This document shows positions 5,028 through 12,921 of a DNA stretch of 12,977 bases, one piece after another. The stretch is from Bryobacterales bacterium. GTDB taxonomy: Bacteria > Acidobacteriota > Terriglobia > Bryobacterales > Bryobacteraceae. Positions within the stretch are counted from its first letter, which is position 1. Every line of letters starts with the position of its first letter. The notes below the pieces were generated by a model. The model did no database searches and was not told the origin of the DNA. It saw only the letters and a program-made list of their open reading frames with translations. Where the stretch lies: positions 140-13,116 of the forward strand of contig DNFG01000097.1 of assembly GCA_003487005.1 (NCBI GenBank), written 5' to 3'. The position numbers and the translations under genes are program-made.

Positions 5028-6665
5028 ATGCGGCTCGGCGAAATACTCCAAAGCCGCGGACAGGTGACGGCGGAAGAACTCGAACGCGCGCTCGAATTGC
5101 AGAAGGAGCGCGGCGACAAACTGGGCCGCATTCTGGTGGACCTCGGCTTCGTGGCGGAGCGCGACGTGCTGAATGCGCTGTCCGAACAGTTGCAGATCGC
5201 CGTCGCCGCCTTCAATGGACCGCCGCCGGTGACGCCGGAGACGGAACGTCTGCCCGCGCGGTTCCTGCGCCAGGCGCGCGCGGTGCCCCTTCGGATCGAG
5301 GACTCGACGCTGGTGCTGGCCATGGCCGATCCGCTCGATTTCGAGACCATCCGGGCGGCGCAGTCGGCCACCGGGCTGAAAGTTCGCGCCGAACTGGCGC
5401 TCGATTCCGAGATCCACGACGCCCTCGAGAAGCACTACGCCGCCGAGGAGCGCGATGAAACCTTCACCGGACGGGAGAACGAGGAAGCGGCGAGCGATCT
5501 CGAACACCTGCGCGACATGGCGAGCGAGGCGCCGGTCATCCGGTTGGTCAATTCGATGATCGGCCAGGCGGTGGAGAAGCGGGCGAGCGACATCCACATC
5601 GAGCCGTTCGAGAAGGAGTTCAAGATCCGCTTCCGGGTGGACGGCGTACTGCAGGACCAGGAGCCGCCGCCGCGGGAGTTGAAGGCGGCGATCATCTCGC
5701 GCGTGAAGCTGATGGCGAAGCTGAACATCGCCGAACGGCGCCTGCCGCAGGACGGCCGCATCAAGATCAAGACGATCGGCCGCGAAGTGGATCTGCGCGT
5801 TTCGACGCTCCCGACGCTGTATGGCGAAAGCGTCGTGATGCGCCTGCTGGACCGCTCGGCCGGCGATTTCTACGATCTTTCGCGGCTTGGCTTCGACGAC
5901 CACATGCTGGCGCGGATGCACCATTACACGTCGTTGCCCCACGGGATCTTCCTGGTCACCGGGCCGACCGGATCGGGCAAATCCACGACGCTCTACTCGG
6001 CGCTCAAGCGGATCAACCAGTCCGACAAGAAGATCATCACGATCGAGGACCCGGTGGAGTATCAGATGGACGGCATCAATCAGATCCACGTCAACACGCA
6101 GATCGGTTTGACCTTTGCCACCGGCCTTCGCCACATCGTGCGCCAGGACCCCGACGTCATCATGGTGGGCGAAATCCGTGACTATGAGACGGCGGAGGTG
6201 GCGATCCGCTCGGCGCTGACCGGCCACTTCGTGTACTCGACGCTGCACACCAACGACGCCCCCAGCGCGATCACGAGGCTGACGGACATGGGCGTGGAGA
6301 ACTACCTGATCACCTCGTCGGTCGTCTCGGTGCTGGCGCAGCGCCTGGTCCGGCGGATCTGTCCGAACTGCCGCGAACGCGACGGAGAGGCGATGAACCC
6401 GTTTGGCGACATGGTGCCGGCGTTCCGCGGCGCGGGCTGCGAGGAGTGCTTCGGCACCGGCTTCCGCGGGCGGGTCGGTATCTTCGAGTTGATGGAGCTG
6501 AACGACGAGATCCGCAAGCTGATCATGAAGGACGCCGACGCCGCCGATCTGACCGAAGCCGCGCGCCGTAACGGAATGCGCAATCTGCGCGAGGACGGCT
6601 GGCTGAAGGTGGCGACGGGGGTCACGACGCCCGCCGAAGTGACGCGGGTGACGCAGGAGTTCTGA
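5028..6665 (+). CDS. gspE: Type II secretion ATPase GspE (PilB/GspE family)
   Basis: A 545-aa hexameric cytoplasmic ATPase that powers pseudopilus assembly. The N-terminal domain (about 1-140; MRLGEILQSRGQVTAEELERAL and a second MshEN/GspE-N-like segment) docks to the membrane partner GspL. The catalytic core follows: ASDIHIEP (186-193), Walker A GPTGSGKST (312-320), Asp box ITIEDPVEY (337-345), Walker B region DPDVIMVGEIRD (374-385) and His box TGHFVYSTLHTND (398-410). A four-cysteine zinc motif is intact: C445, C448, C471, C474. Preceded by GAGGA with a 6-nt spacer. The stop overlaps the gspF start (TGATG). With GspF-M downstream, GspE is preferred over the pilus ATPase PilB, although the families are close. 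Confidence 0.95.
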   Translation: MRLGEILQSRGQVTAEELERALELQKERGDKLGRILVDLGFVAERDVLNALSEQLQIAVAAFNGPPPVTPETERLPARFLRQARAVPLRIEDSTLVLAMADPLDFETIRAAQSATGLKVRAELALDSEIHDALEKHYAAEERDETFTGRENEEAASDLEHLRDMASEAPVIRLVNSMIGQAVEKRASDIHIEPFEKEFKIRFRVDGVLQDQEPPPRELKAAIISRVKLMAKLNIAERRLPQDGRIKIKTIGREVDLRVSTLPTLYGESVVMRLLDRSAGDFYDLSRLGFDDHMLARMHHYTSLPHGIFLVTGPTGSGKSTTLYSALKRINQSDKKIITIEDPVEYQMDGINQIHVNTQIGLTFATGLRHIVRQDPDVIMVGEIRDYETAEVAIRSALTGHFVYSTLHTNDAPSAITRLTDMGVENYLITSSVVSVLAQRLVRRICPNCRERDGEAMNPFGDMVPAFRGAGCEECFGTGFRGRVGIFELMELNDEIRKLIMKDADAADLTEAARRNGMRNLREDGWLKVATGVTTPAEVTRVTQEF

Positions 6666-7879
6666 TGGCCGCGACCTGGCACTTCCGCGCGGTGGCCTCC
6701 GACGGGCGGGTCCGGACCGGCACTCTGCCCGGCGACGACGAGAAGCGCGTGGTGGCCGAACTGCGCCGCCAGGGGCTGACGCCGCTCTATGTGGGCGCGC
6801 AGCCTTCCGGCGGTCGCGCCGGTTTCAAGCTCCCCTCCTGGCAGCCCGGCCGCCGGAAGGACGTCCTGTTCTTCACGCAGGAGTTGTCCACGCTGCTGTC
6901 GGCGGGCGTGCCGCTGGACCGCGCGCTGTCTATCACCAGCGAACTGAGCGAACGCGCCGAGTTCAAGACGCTCGTCGGGGACGTACTGCGCACGTTGAAG
7001 GGCGGGCGTTCCCTGGCCGATTCGCTGGCCACCAAACCCGCGCATTTCCCCGATTTCTACGTCAACATGGTCCGCGCTGGCGAAGCTTCGGGCTCGCTGG
7101 CGCAGATCTTCGAGCGCCTGAGCGACTACGAGAAGCAGCGCGACGAACTGCGCGGCTACATTGTCAGTTCGATGGTCTATCCGGCGCTGCTTTCGTTCGT
7201 GGGCGCGGCGTCGATCTTCGTGCTGCTCTATTACGTGGTGCCGAAGTTTGGCGAGGTGTTTGCCGAATCGCAGATGACGATGCCCACGCCGACGCGGATC
7301 ATGATGGACATCAGCGGCTGGGTCCGGCAGTGGGGCTTGTGGATTCTCGGCGCGATCGCGGCCTTCCTGGCGGCGATGAAGGTGTACATCGGCTCGCCGG
7401 AGGGCCGGCTTTGGTGGGACGGCTTCCTGCTGAAAGTGCCCGTGCTGGGGGATGCCCTCCGCAAGTCGCAAACCGCCCAGTTTTCGCGGGCGATGGGCAC
7501 ACTGGTGGCCAACGGCGTGCCGCTGGTGCAGAGCCTGAACATCGCGCGCTCGATCATGACCAACCAGCGGATGTCGCGCACGCTCGAACCGGTCGCGCAG
7601 GGGGTGAAGCGCGGGGAGGGTTTGTCCGCGCCGCTCGCGCGCACCGGTGAATTCCCCGCGCTGGCCAGCCATCTGCTATCCGTGGGAGAGGAAACCGGAC
7701 GGCTTGACGCGATGTTCCTCCGGGCCGCGGACATCTACGACGCGGACACCCGGACGGCCATCAAGCGCTTCACGGCGCTGTTCGAGCCGTTGATCATTCT
7801 GCTGCTGGGCGTCGTGGTCGGCGCCCTGATCCTCAGCATGTTGCTGGCGATCACCAGTATCAACGAAGTGGCGATTTAG
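6665..7879 (+). CDS. gspF: Type II secretion inner-membrane platform protein GspF
   Basis: 404 aa, the normal GspF/PilC length. Two T2SSF cytoplasmic helical domains are visible: about 67-190 (FFTQELSTLLSAGVPLDRAL ... MVRAGEASGSLAQIFERL) and a second copy about 270-395 (AQFSRAMGTLVANGVPLVQSL ... LLSVGEETGRLDAMF). Three membrane helices: about 171-192, 223-241 and 373-396. It is the rotor or adapter between GspE and the growing pseudopilus. Shine-Dalgarno AGGAG (6655-6659) is 5 nt before the ATG, and the ATG overlaps the gspE stop. A 17-bp gap separates it from gspG. Confidence 0.95.
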   Translation: MAATWHFRAVASDGRVRTGTLPGDDEKRVVAELRRQGLTPLYVGAQPSGGRAGFKLPSWQPGRRKDVLFFTQELSTLLSAGVPLDRALSITSELSERAEFKTLVGDVLRTLKGGRSLADSLATKPAHFPDFYVNMVRAGEASGSLAQIFERLSDYEKQRDELRGYIVSSMVYPALLSFVGAASIFVLLYYVVPKFGEVFAESQMTMPTPTRIMMDISGWVRQWGLWILGAIAAFLAAMKVYIGSPEGRLWWDGFLLKVPVLGDALRKSQTAQFSRAMGTLVANGVPLVQSLNIARSIMTNQRMSRTLEPVAQGVKRGEGLSAPLARTGEFPALASHLLSVGEETGRLDAMFLRAADIYDADTRTAIKRFTALFEPLIILLLGVVVGALILSMLLAITSINEVAI

Positions 7880-7896
7880 CGCCGGAAAGTGACCTT

Positions 7897-8340
7897 ATGA
7901 AGCGCCAAAACACGCAAAGAACCCGCCGCCAACGCGGTGTGACGCTCATCGAAATGCTCGTCGTCATGACGATCATCGCCCTGTTCGCGGCCCTCGTCGC
8001 CCCCCGCCTGCTCAACAAGAGCGACACCGCGCGCGTCACCGCCGCGCGCGCCCAGATCAACTCGTTCATGACCGCACTGGGCACCTACAAGCTCGATACC
8101 GGCGTCTATCCCACGACCGAAATGGGCCTGAATGCCCTTCGCACGCGCCCGCAGGGCGTCAACCAGTGGCAGGGGCCCTACCTGCCGCAGGAGATCCCCC
8201 ACGATCCCTGGGGCAACGACTACATCTACAAGTACCCCAGCGACCAGGGCGATGAACCCGAGATCATCTGTTACGGCGCCGACGGCCAACCCGGCGGCGA
8301 CGGCATCAACGCCGACATCGTGAGCTGGAAGTCGCAATGA
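7897..8340 (+). CDS. gspG: Major pseudopilin GspG
   Basis: 147 aa. Type III signal: a basic leader of 14 residues (MKRQNTQRTRRQRG), cleaved by prepilin peptidase before VTLIEMLVVMTIIALFAALV, with Glu at mature +5. The mature N-terminus is Val rather than the commoner Phe. The globular part has the GspG pattern: YKLDTGVYPTTEMGLNAL, PYLPQEIPHDPWGNDYIY and the calcium-binding loop GADGQPGGDGINADI near the C-terminus. It forms the shaft of the pseudopilus. A weak Shine-Dalgarno (GGAAAG) precedes the start, and the stop overlaps gspH by 4 nt. From this gene onward the coding strand is C-rich, unlike the genes upstream of gspE. Confidence 0.95.
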   Translation: MKRQNTQRTRRQRGVTLIEMLVVMTIIALFAALVAPRLLNKSDTARVTAARAQINSFMTALGTYKLDTGVYPTTEMGLNALRTRPQGVNQWQGPYLPQEIPHDPWGNDYIYKYPSDQGDEPEIICYGADGQPGGDGINADIVSWKSQ

Positions 8341-8822
8341 ACCTGCGCTCCCGCCGCGGCGTCACGCTGATCGAGATGATGCTTGTCGTTCTGCTCGTCT
8401 CGCTGATGGCGGCGCTCACTTTCCCCGGCGTGTCCTCCGGACTCGATTCGATCCGGATGCGCACCGCCGCCGACGCCGTCGCGGGCCTGCTCGCACAAGC
8501 CATGGTGCAGGTGGAACGCCGCCAGGAGCCTGTTGAATTCACGGTGGTCCGCGACGAGGGGCTCATCGAGGTCCGCAGTTTGCGCCCCGGCTTCCATCGC
8601 GAATACAAACTGCCCGACGGCATCACCATTGACCGTGTCCTGCCCGAACCGCCCGGCGAACCTCCGGCCGTCCGCAGCATTCTGGTGTTTCCCGGCGCGA
8701 CCTTCCCGCGCGTCACTCTTGTCCTGGTCAGCACCCGCGGCCACGTCCGCGAGATTCGCGTCGACCCCGTCACGGGGGTTGCGCGCGTCGAACAGCCCGA
8801 ACAGCCCGAACAGGCCGAATAG
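8337..8822 (+). CDS. gspH: Minor pseudopilin GspH
   Basis: 161 aa. Leader MNLRSRRG, then VTLIEMMLVVLLVSLMAALTF with Glu at +5. The globular domain (AADAVAGLLAQAMVQVERRQEPVEFTVV) resembles GspH/FimT pseudopilins, which sit near the pseudopilus tip. ATG overlaps the gspG stop; GGAAG lies just upstream. The last residues are a short repeat (EQPEQPEQAE) encoded by 9-nt repeats, and the stop TAG falls within a fourth, degenerate unit. GspH fits the position between gspG and gspI; sequence alone does not separate it from other FimT-type pseudopilins. Confidence 0.85.
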   Translation: MNLRSRRGVTLIEMMLVVLLVSLMAALTFPGVSSGLDSIRMRTAADAVAGLLAQAMVQVERRQEPVEFTVVRDEGLIEVRSLRPGFHREYKLPDGITIDRVLPEPPGEPPAVRSILVFPGATFPRVTLVLVSTRGHVREIRVDPVTGVARVEQPEQPEQAE

Positions 8823-8825
8823 TCC
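8790..8825 (+). repeat. Four 9-nt tandem repeats at the end of gspH
   Basis: Units GAACAGCCC (8790-8798), GAACAGCCC (8799-8807), GAACAGGCC (8808-8816) and the degenerate GAATAGTCC (8817-8825) are in frame and encode E-Q-P/A. In the fourth unit the CAG position is TAG, which is the gspH stop codon. Confidence 0.8.
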
Positions 8826-8837
8826 GAGTCCACTTCA

Positions 8838-9299
8838 ATGCGCGAACGCGGATTCACTCTCCTCGAAGTTCTCGTGGCCACCACGCTGATGGCGGTGGCC
8901 GTCGTCGGCCTGCTGGGGAGCCTCCGGACGTCGTTGAGCAATGCCGCCCGGCTGACGGAGTACGACCGCGCCGCCCTGCTGGCCCGCCGCCAGATGGACG
9001 AACTTCTTGCCGCGCGCCTGCTCCCGAAGGGGGTCCCCATCGAGGGCGCTTTCGCCCCGCAGTCCACGGGCGGGGTCCGCTCCGGGTGGCGCGCCCGTGT
9101 CATCCCGTTCGAGAGCATTGCCCCGCCCGGCGTGCCTCCGCCTCCGGGCACCGCCATCCTGGAGCGCATCGAACTCGAAGTCTGGTGGGCCGCCGGCAGC
9201 GGGACCAAGTCCATGAAACTGGCCGCGTACCGCCGCACGCAGGCCACGATGCGGGACATTGAACTCTTCCCCGCCTTCGCCGGAGAGGTCTATCGATGA
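8838..9299 (+). CDS. gspI: Minor pseudopilin GspI
   Basis: 153 aa. A short leader MRERG is followed by FTLLEVLVATTLMAVAVVGLLGSL with Phe at +1 and Glu at +5, then a GspI-like start to the globular domain (YDRAALLARRQMDELLAARLLPKG) and the strand-rich IELEVWW segment. GspI nucleates the tip complex with GspJ and GspK. It is in the same frame as gspH, 15 nt after the gspH stop, and has no clear Shine-Dalgarno, so re-initiation after gspH is likely. The stop overlaps gspJ (ATGA). Confidence 0.9.
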   Translation: MRERGFTLLEVLVATTLMAVAVVGLLGSLRTSLSNAARLTEYDRAALLARRQMDELLAARLLPKGVPIEGAFAPQSTGGVRSGWRARVIPFESIAPPGVPPPPGTAILERIELEVWWAAGSGTKSMKLAAYRRTQATMRDIELFPAFAGEVYR

Positions 9300-10024
9300 A
9301 CTCGCGCCGCGGCGTCACCCTGCTCGAACTGTTGATTGCCATCACGCTTGTCAGCCTTCTCTCCACGGGCATGCTCTTCGCCATCCGCACCGGGCTCGGC
9401 GCGCTGGAGGGCGTGCAGCGCCGCGTGAATGACAACCGCCGCGTGACCGGCGCGTACCGGATTCTCGAGCAGCAACTCGGGTCGTTCCTGCCGGTCCGCG
9501 CCCGCTGCGGCCAGGCCACCGGCACTCCCGGCAACCCCACGATGTTCTTCCAGGGCGAACCCGCCGTGCTCCGGTTCGTCAGTTCATATTCGCTCGAAGG
9601 CGCGCACCGCGGCCACCCGGTCATCGTCGAAATCTTCGTCGCCCCTGGCGATCAGGGCCGCGGCGTCCGCCTCCTGGTCAACGAAACGCCCTACTTCGGC
9701 CCCGCGGGGGCCGGTTTCTTCTGCATGCCTCCGCAGCCCGACGCCAACACCGGCATCCCGCGCACAGTCTTCCCCCCGGCGGCTCCCCGCCGGGGCACTT
9801 TTGTGCTCGCCGACCGCCTTTCCGCCGCCCGCTTTTCCTTTGAACAGGCCCTCGAAGGCCAGCCCCCTCTCTGGCTTCCGCTGTGGATCCGCAACGACCT
9901 CTGGCCGTCCGCGATCCGCATCGAATTGATCCCTCTCGAAGACGACCGCTCGCGGGTTCAGCCTTTTACCCTCACCACCCGCCTGCGCGTCACCAAGCCT
10001 CCGGATGAGCCTTTCGAATATTAA
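9296..10024 (+). CDS. gspJ: Minor pseudopilin GspJ
   Basis: 242 aa. Leader MNSRRG, then VTLLELLIAITLVSLLSTGML with Glu at +5. The early helix GALEGVQRRVNDNRRVTGAYRILEQQLGSF and the larger beta-rich globular domain match GspJ, part of the GspI-J-K tip complex. A good Shine-Dalgarno (GGAGAGG, 9282-9288) lies 7 nt before the ATG. The gspK gene starts 20 nt inside its 3' end. Two cysteines (C76 and C142 by counting) could pair in the periplasm. Confidence 0.9.
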   Translation: MNSRRGVTLLELLIAITLVSLLSTGMLFAIRTGLGALEGVQRRVNDNRRVTGAYRILEQQLGSFLPVRARCGQATGTPGNPTMFFQGEPAVLRFVSSYSLEGAHRGHPVIVEIFVAPGDQGRGVRLLVNETPYFGPAGAGFFCMPPQPDANTGIPRTVFPPAAPRRGTFVLADRLSAARFSFEQALEGQPPLWLPLWIRNDLWPSAIRIELIPLEDDRSRVQPFTLTTRLRVTKPPDEPFEY

Positions 10025-11021
10025 CCGGACCCGCGGCGGCGCCCTGCTCGCCGTCCTCTGGCTGTCGGCCGCACTCTCCGCCATCGCCTTCGCGGTGGCC
10101 ACCACGGTGCGCGGGGAGATCGCGCGCACGGAAACCACCGTTGAAGCCCTCCGCGCCCACTACCTCGCCAATGGCGCCCTCGATCGCGCGCACAACTATC
10201 TTCTTTATGGCGCCGGACCCCGCCTTCCTGATGGGCGCCCCCGCTTCTGGCAGCCGGGTCAGCCGCTGCTTCTCTTCCCGTTCCCCGAGGGCGAAGCCGT
10301 CGTCGAAGTGATCCCCGAATCGGCCCGCCTGAACGTCAACCTCGCCCCCGAGCAGGAAATCCTTCAACTTCTGCTGGCCCTCGGGGTGCCGGGTCCGCAC
10401 GCCGCTCAGGTCACCGCCGCCATCATCGACTGGCGTTCGCCCTCCCCCGGTGGCGACATCAGCGTCTTTGACCGTATTTATCTGGGCCGTGCTCCGTCTT
10501 TTCGCGCCCCCCACGCGTCAATTGAACAGATCGAGGAACTTTTGTCGGTGCACGGAATCACCCCCGAACTTTTCCACGGCCGTTACGACCGGCTGCCCAA
10601 CGGCACGATCGTAGCCCGCGCCGGGCTGCGCGACTGCCTCTCGGTCTACAGCGGCAACTCCGCCCTCGACATCAATTCGGTCGAGCCGGAAGTGATGCTC
10701 GCTGTCGGCGCGCCTCCGAGCGCGGTCGACATGATTGTCACCAATCGCCGCCTGGCCCCGATCACGGAAGCCCAGTTTGGGGTCACCAGCACCCTGCTCG
10801 GCTCCTCGGCCGGCCGCTTCCGCGTCGGTGGCGACCGCATCTACACGCTCCGCGCCTTCGCCCGGCCCCGCCGCCCCGACGGCCGCCTCTCCGACTTGCG
10901 CCGCTCCGCATCCATGACCGTTCAGATCAATTCCAGCCTCTCCCCCAGCGGGACTCGTGTCCTCCAGTACCGCGAGAATACCCCCGGCGCCCGTTTGCGT
11001 TTCGAGGTGTGGCCGCAATGA
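10005..11021 (+). CDS. gspK: Tip pseudopilin GspK
   Basis: 338 aa. The leader MSLSNINRTRGG precedes ALLAVLWLSAALSAIAFAVAT. As usual for GspK there is no Glu at +5, which marks the tip subunit. Family motifs: RLNVNLA (108-114), AAIIDWRSP (138-146), SFRAPHASIEQIEELLSVHGIT and ALDINSVEPEVMLAVG (220-235), giving the two SAM-like alpha-domain segments of GspK. It overlaps gspJ by 20 nt without a visible Shine-Dalgarno, suggesting coupled translation, and its stop overlaps gspL by 4 nt. Confidence 0.9.
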   Translation: MSLSNINRTRGGALLAVLWLSAALSAIAFAVATTVRGEIARTETTVEALRAHYLANGALDRAHNYLLYGAGPRLPDGRPRFWQPGQPLLLFPFPEGEAVVEVIPESARLNVNLAPEQEILQLLLALGVPGPHAAQVTAAIIDWRSPSPGGDISVFDRIYLGRAPSFRAPHASIEQIEELLSVHGITPELFHGRYDRLPNGTIVARAGLRDCLSVYSGNSALDINSVEPEVMLAVGAPPSAVDMIVTNRRLAPITEAQFGVTSTLLGSSAGRFRVGGDRIYTLRAFARPRRPDGRLSDLRRSASMTVQINSSLSPSGTRVLQYRENTPGARLRFEVWPQ

Positions 11022-12334
11022 CCAGCGTGCCCGTCCTCCGCCGCGCCGTCAGTTTTGGCACAGGTGTTGGCATCCGACTGGGCGAGACGACCCTGGAAAT
11101 CGCTGTCGTCCGGGTCCGCCCCAGTGGGGCCCGTCTGGCGGGCGTTCACCGCATCGAAGGGTTCCGCGACAAGCCCGCCGCCGAGTGGGGCGCCGCGGCT
11201 CTCGCCTTTCTCAAGACCCACGGCGCCGAACGGCAGGCGGCCATTGCCGTTCTCGCCCGCCCCGACGCAATCCTGCGGCTGATCACCCTTCCCGGTGTCA
11301 ACGACGAAGATACCGCCGCCGCGGTCCGCTTCCAACTCGATTCCCTCCACCCATTCACGGAGGACGAGGTCGCCCACGGCTGGCAGCGCCTGAATCAGAC
11401 CCAGGTCGCGGTCGGCATTACTGAGCAACGCCACATCGACACGACAGCCGCCCTGCTGTCGGAGGCCGGCATCCGCCTGGCCGGCATCTCGTTCTCCGGC
11501 CCTGTCCTGCACGCCGCCCTGCGCGCCACCGGCGCCCCGCCCGCCGCCCTGCTCGCCTCCTGGCCCGGTGAGTCCGAAGGGCTCGAATTCTATGGTGAAA
11601 GCCCCGCCAGGCCCCTTTATTCCGCGGAGTTCGACCTTCCTCCCGACCGGGCCGCGGGTCTCGTTCGCGCTGAATTGCGCATCGATGGCGATCCCGACTG
11701 CCTCAGCCTCGATCAACTGCTTCCCTGGCCCGCGCCGGATCCCGGCGAATCCGAACCCACTGCTCACTCCACCCTGCTTGCGCAAGCCGCCGCGCTTGCC
11801 GCGGCCTGCCCCCATCTCGGCGAACCGCTGAACCTGCTGCCGCTCGACCAGCGCGCTTCCAGTTCCCGCGCCCGCTATATCCCCACGCTGGTGCTCGCCA
11901 CCCTGCTCGCCGTCACCGGCGGCGCGCTGCTGGCGCAGGAAGCCTGGCTCGACCGGCAGTATCTCGCCCGCCTTCAGGCCGAGATCGGCAACGTGGAACC
12001 TGCCGTCGCGCGTGTCCAGAAACTCGACGAAGAGACCGCCGCGCTCGCGGCGCGCATCCGCCAGTTGGACGATTTCCGCCGCCAGTCCCGGGCCGACCTG
12101 GATGCCGTGAAGGAGGTGAATCGCCTCCTGCCCCCGCCCGCCTGGGTTCAGCAACTCCAGATTGGCCGCGATACCCTGCAGGTCGCCGGGGAGGCTGCTG
12201 CCGCCGAGGGCCTGCTGAAGCAGTTCGACGAAGCCCCTGCTTTCCGCGGCGCCACCTTCACGATGCCTCTCAACCGGGGCCAGAATGGGGAACTGTTCCG
12301 CATTCGCGTGCAGCGCGAAGGAGCCGCGCAATGA
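11018..12334 (+). CDS. gspL: GspL-type assembly protein with fused PilM-like and PilN-like parts
   Basis: 438 aa from ATG 11018, chosen because it overlaps the gspK stop (ATGA); GTG 11009 would add three residues. The N-terminal ~230 residues resemble the actin-like cytoplasmic domain of PilM/GspL (GVGIRLGETTLEIAVV; LPGVNDEDTAAAVRFQLDSLHPF). At 271-279 comes LNLLPLDQR, the typical cytoplasmic start of PilN, followed by a transmembrane helix (about 288-306), a coiled coil (312-370) and a PilN-like periplasmic domain (WVQQLQIGRDTLQVAGEAAA ...). This is the architecture of GspL in one polypeptide. It links the GspE ATPase to the inner-membrane platform and pairs with GspM. Because similarity to PilM and PilN is stronger than to classical GspL, the name rests on context. 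Confidence 0.82.
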   Translation: MTSVPVLRRAVSFGTGVGIRLGETTLEIAVVRVRPSGARLAGVHRIEGFRDKPAAEWGAAALAFLKTHGAERQAAIAVLARPDAILRLITLPGVNDEDTAAAVRFQLDSLHPFTEDEVAHGWQRLNQTQVAVGITEQRHIDTTAALLSEAGIRLAGISFSGPVLHAALRATGAPPAALLASWPGESEGLEFYGESPARPLYSAEFDLPPDRAAGLVRAELRIDGDPDCLSLDQLLPWPAPDPGESEPTAHSTLLAQAAALAAACPHLGEPLNLLPLDQRASSSRARYIPTLVLATLLAVTGGALLAQEAWLDRQYLARLQAEIGNVEPAVARVQKLDEETAALAARIRQLDDFRRQSRADLDAVKEVNRLLPPPAWVQQLQIGRDTLQVAGEAAAAEGLLKQFDEAPAFRGATFTMPLNRGQNGELFRIRVQREGAAQ

Positions 12335-12921
12335 ACCTTTCTCCTCGCGACCGCCGCGCCCTCATGTTCCTGGTTCCGGCCCTGCTGCTCTTCATTGTTG
12401 TTCAGTTCTGGCCCGAATCGACGCCCGATACCCTGTCGACGTTCACGCCTGCCCAAGCCGAAAAGCGGCTTGCGAGCCTGCGCCGCATCGCCGCCGGACT
12501 GCCCGAACGCGAACAGATCCGCGAGAAGGTCCGCGCCGAACTCGCTGCCCGCGAGGCCGGTCTGATCGAAGCCGAAACGATGGCCCAGGCGCAGGCCCGG
12601 ATGCTGCAGGTCGTCCGCCGGGTGCTGAGTGAACAGCAGCCTGCCGTCAGCTTTCGCGCCGGGGAAATGGGCCAGCCGAAGCCCGTCGGCGATCACTATG
12701 TCCTCACGACCGTCACCGTCACCCTCGAGTGCGGCATTGAACAGGCGGTCAACCTCCTTGCCGACCTCGGCGCGCAACCTGAGCTGATCGCCACGCAGGA
12801 AATCCAGTTCGGAGCCGCCACCAACGCGCAGAAGAACGTCCCGCTCCGCCTCACCGTGGGCGCTCTCGTCCCCCGCAAACTCCTCGAAGACGACAGAAAG
12901 AACGCCGGAGGCCCCGCATGA
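12331..12921 (+). CDS. gspM: GspM/PilO-like inner-membrane assembly protein
   Basis: 196 aa. A short cytoplasmic start (MNLSPRDRRA), one transmembrane helix (about 11-25), a charged coiled coil (40-100) and a small ferredoxin-like domain (VGDHYVLTTVTVTLECGIEQAVNLLADL ...). This is the layout of GspM and PilO, partners of GspL/PilN in the inner-membrane platform. AAGGAG (12318-12323) sits 7 nt before the ATG, and the gene overlaps gspL and the next gene by 4 nt each. Sequence conservation in this family is low, so the name depends on topology and position. Confidence 0.78.
   Translation: MNLSPRDRRALMFLVPALLLFIVVQFWPESTPDTLSTFTPAQAEKRLASLRRIAAGLPEREQIREKVRAELAAREAGLIEAETMAQAQARMLQVVRRVLSEQQPAVSFRAGEMGQPKPVGDHYVLTTVTVTLECGIEQAVNLLADLGAQPELIATQEIQFGAATNAQKNVPLRLTVGALVPRKLLEDDRKNAGGPA

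Noticed and set aside
4890..6248. 452-aa minus-strand open frame opposite gspE
   Set aside because: It is the complement of an intact, motif-complete ATPase, has Arg/His/Asp-rich low-complexity translation and no family resemblance.
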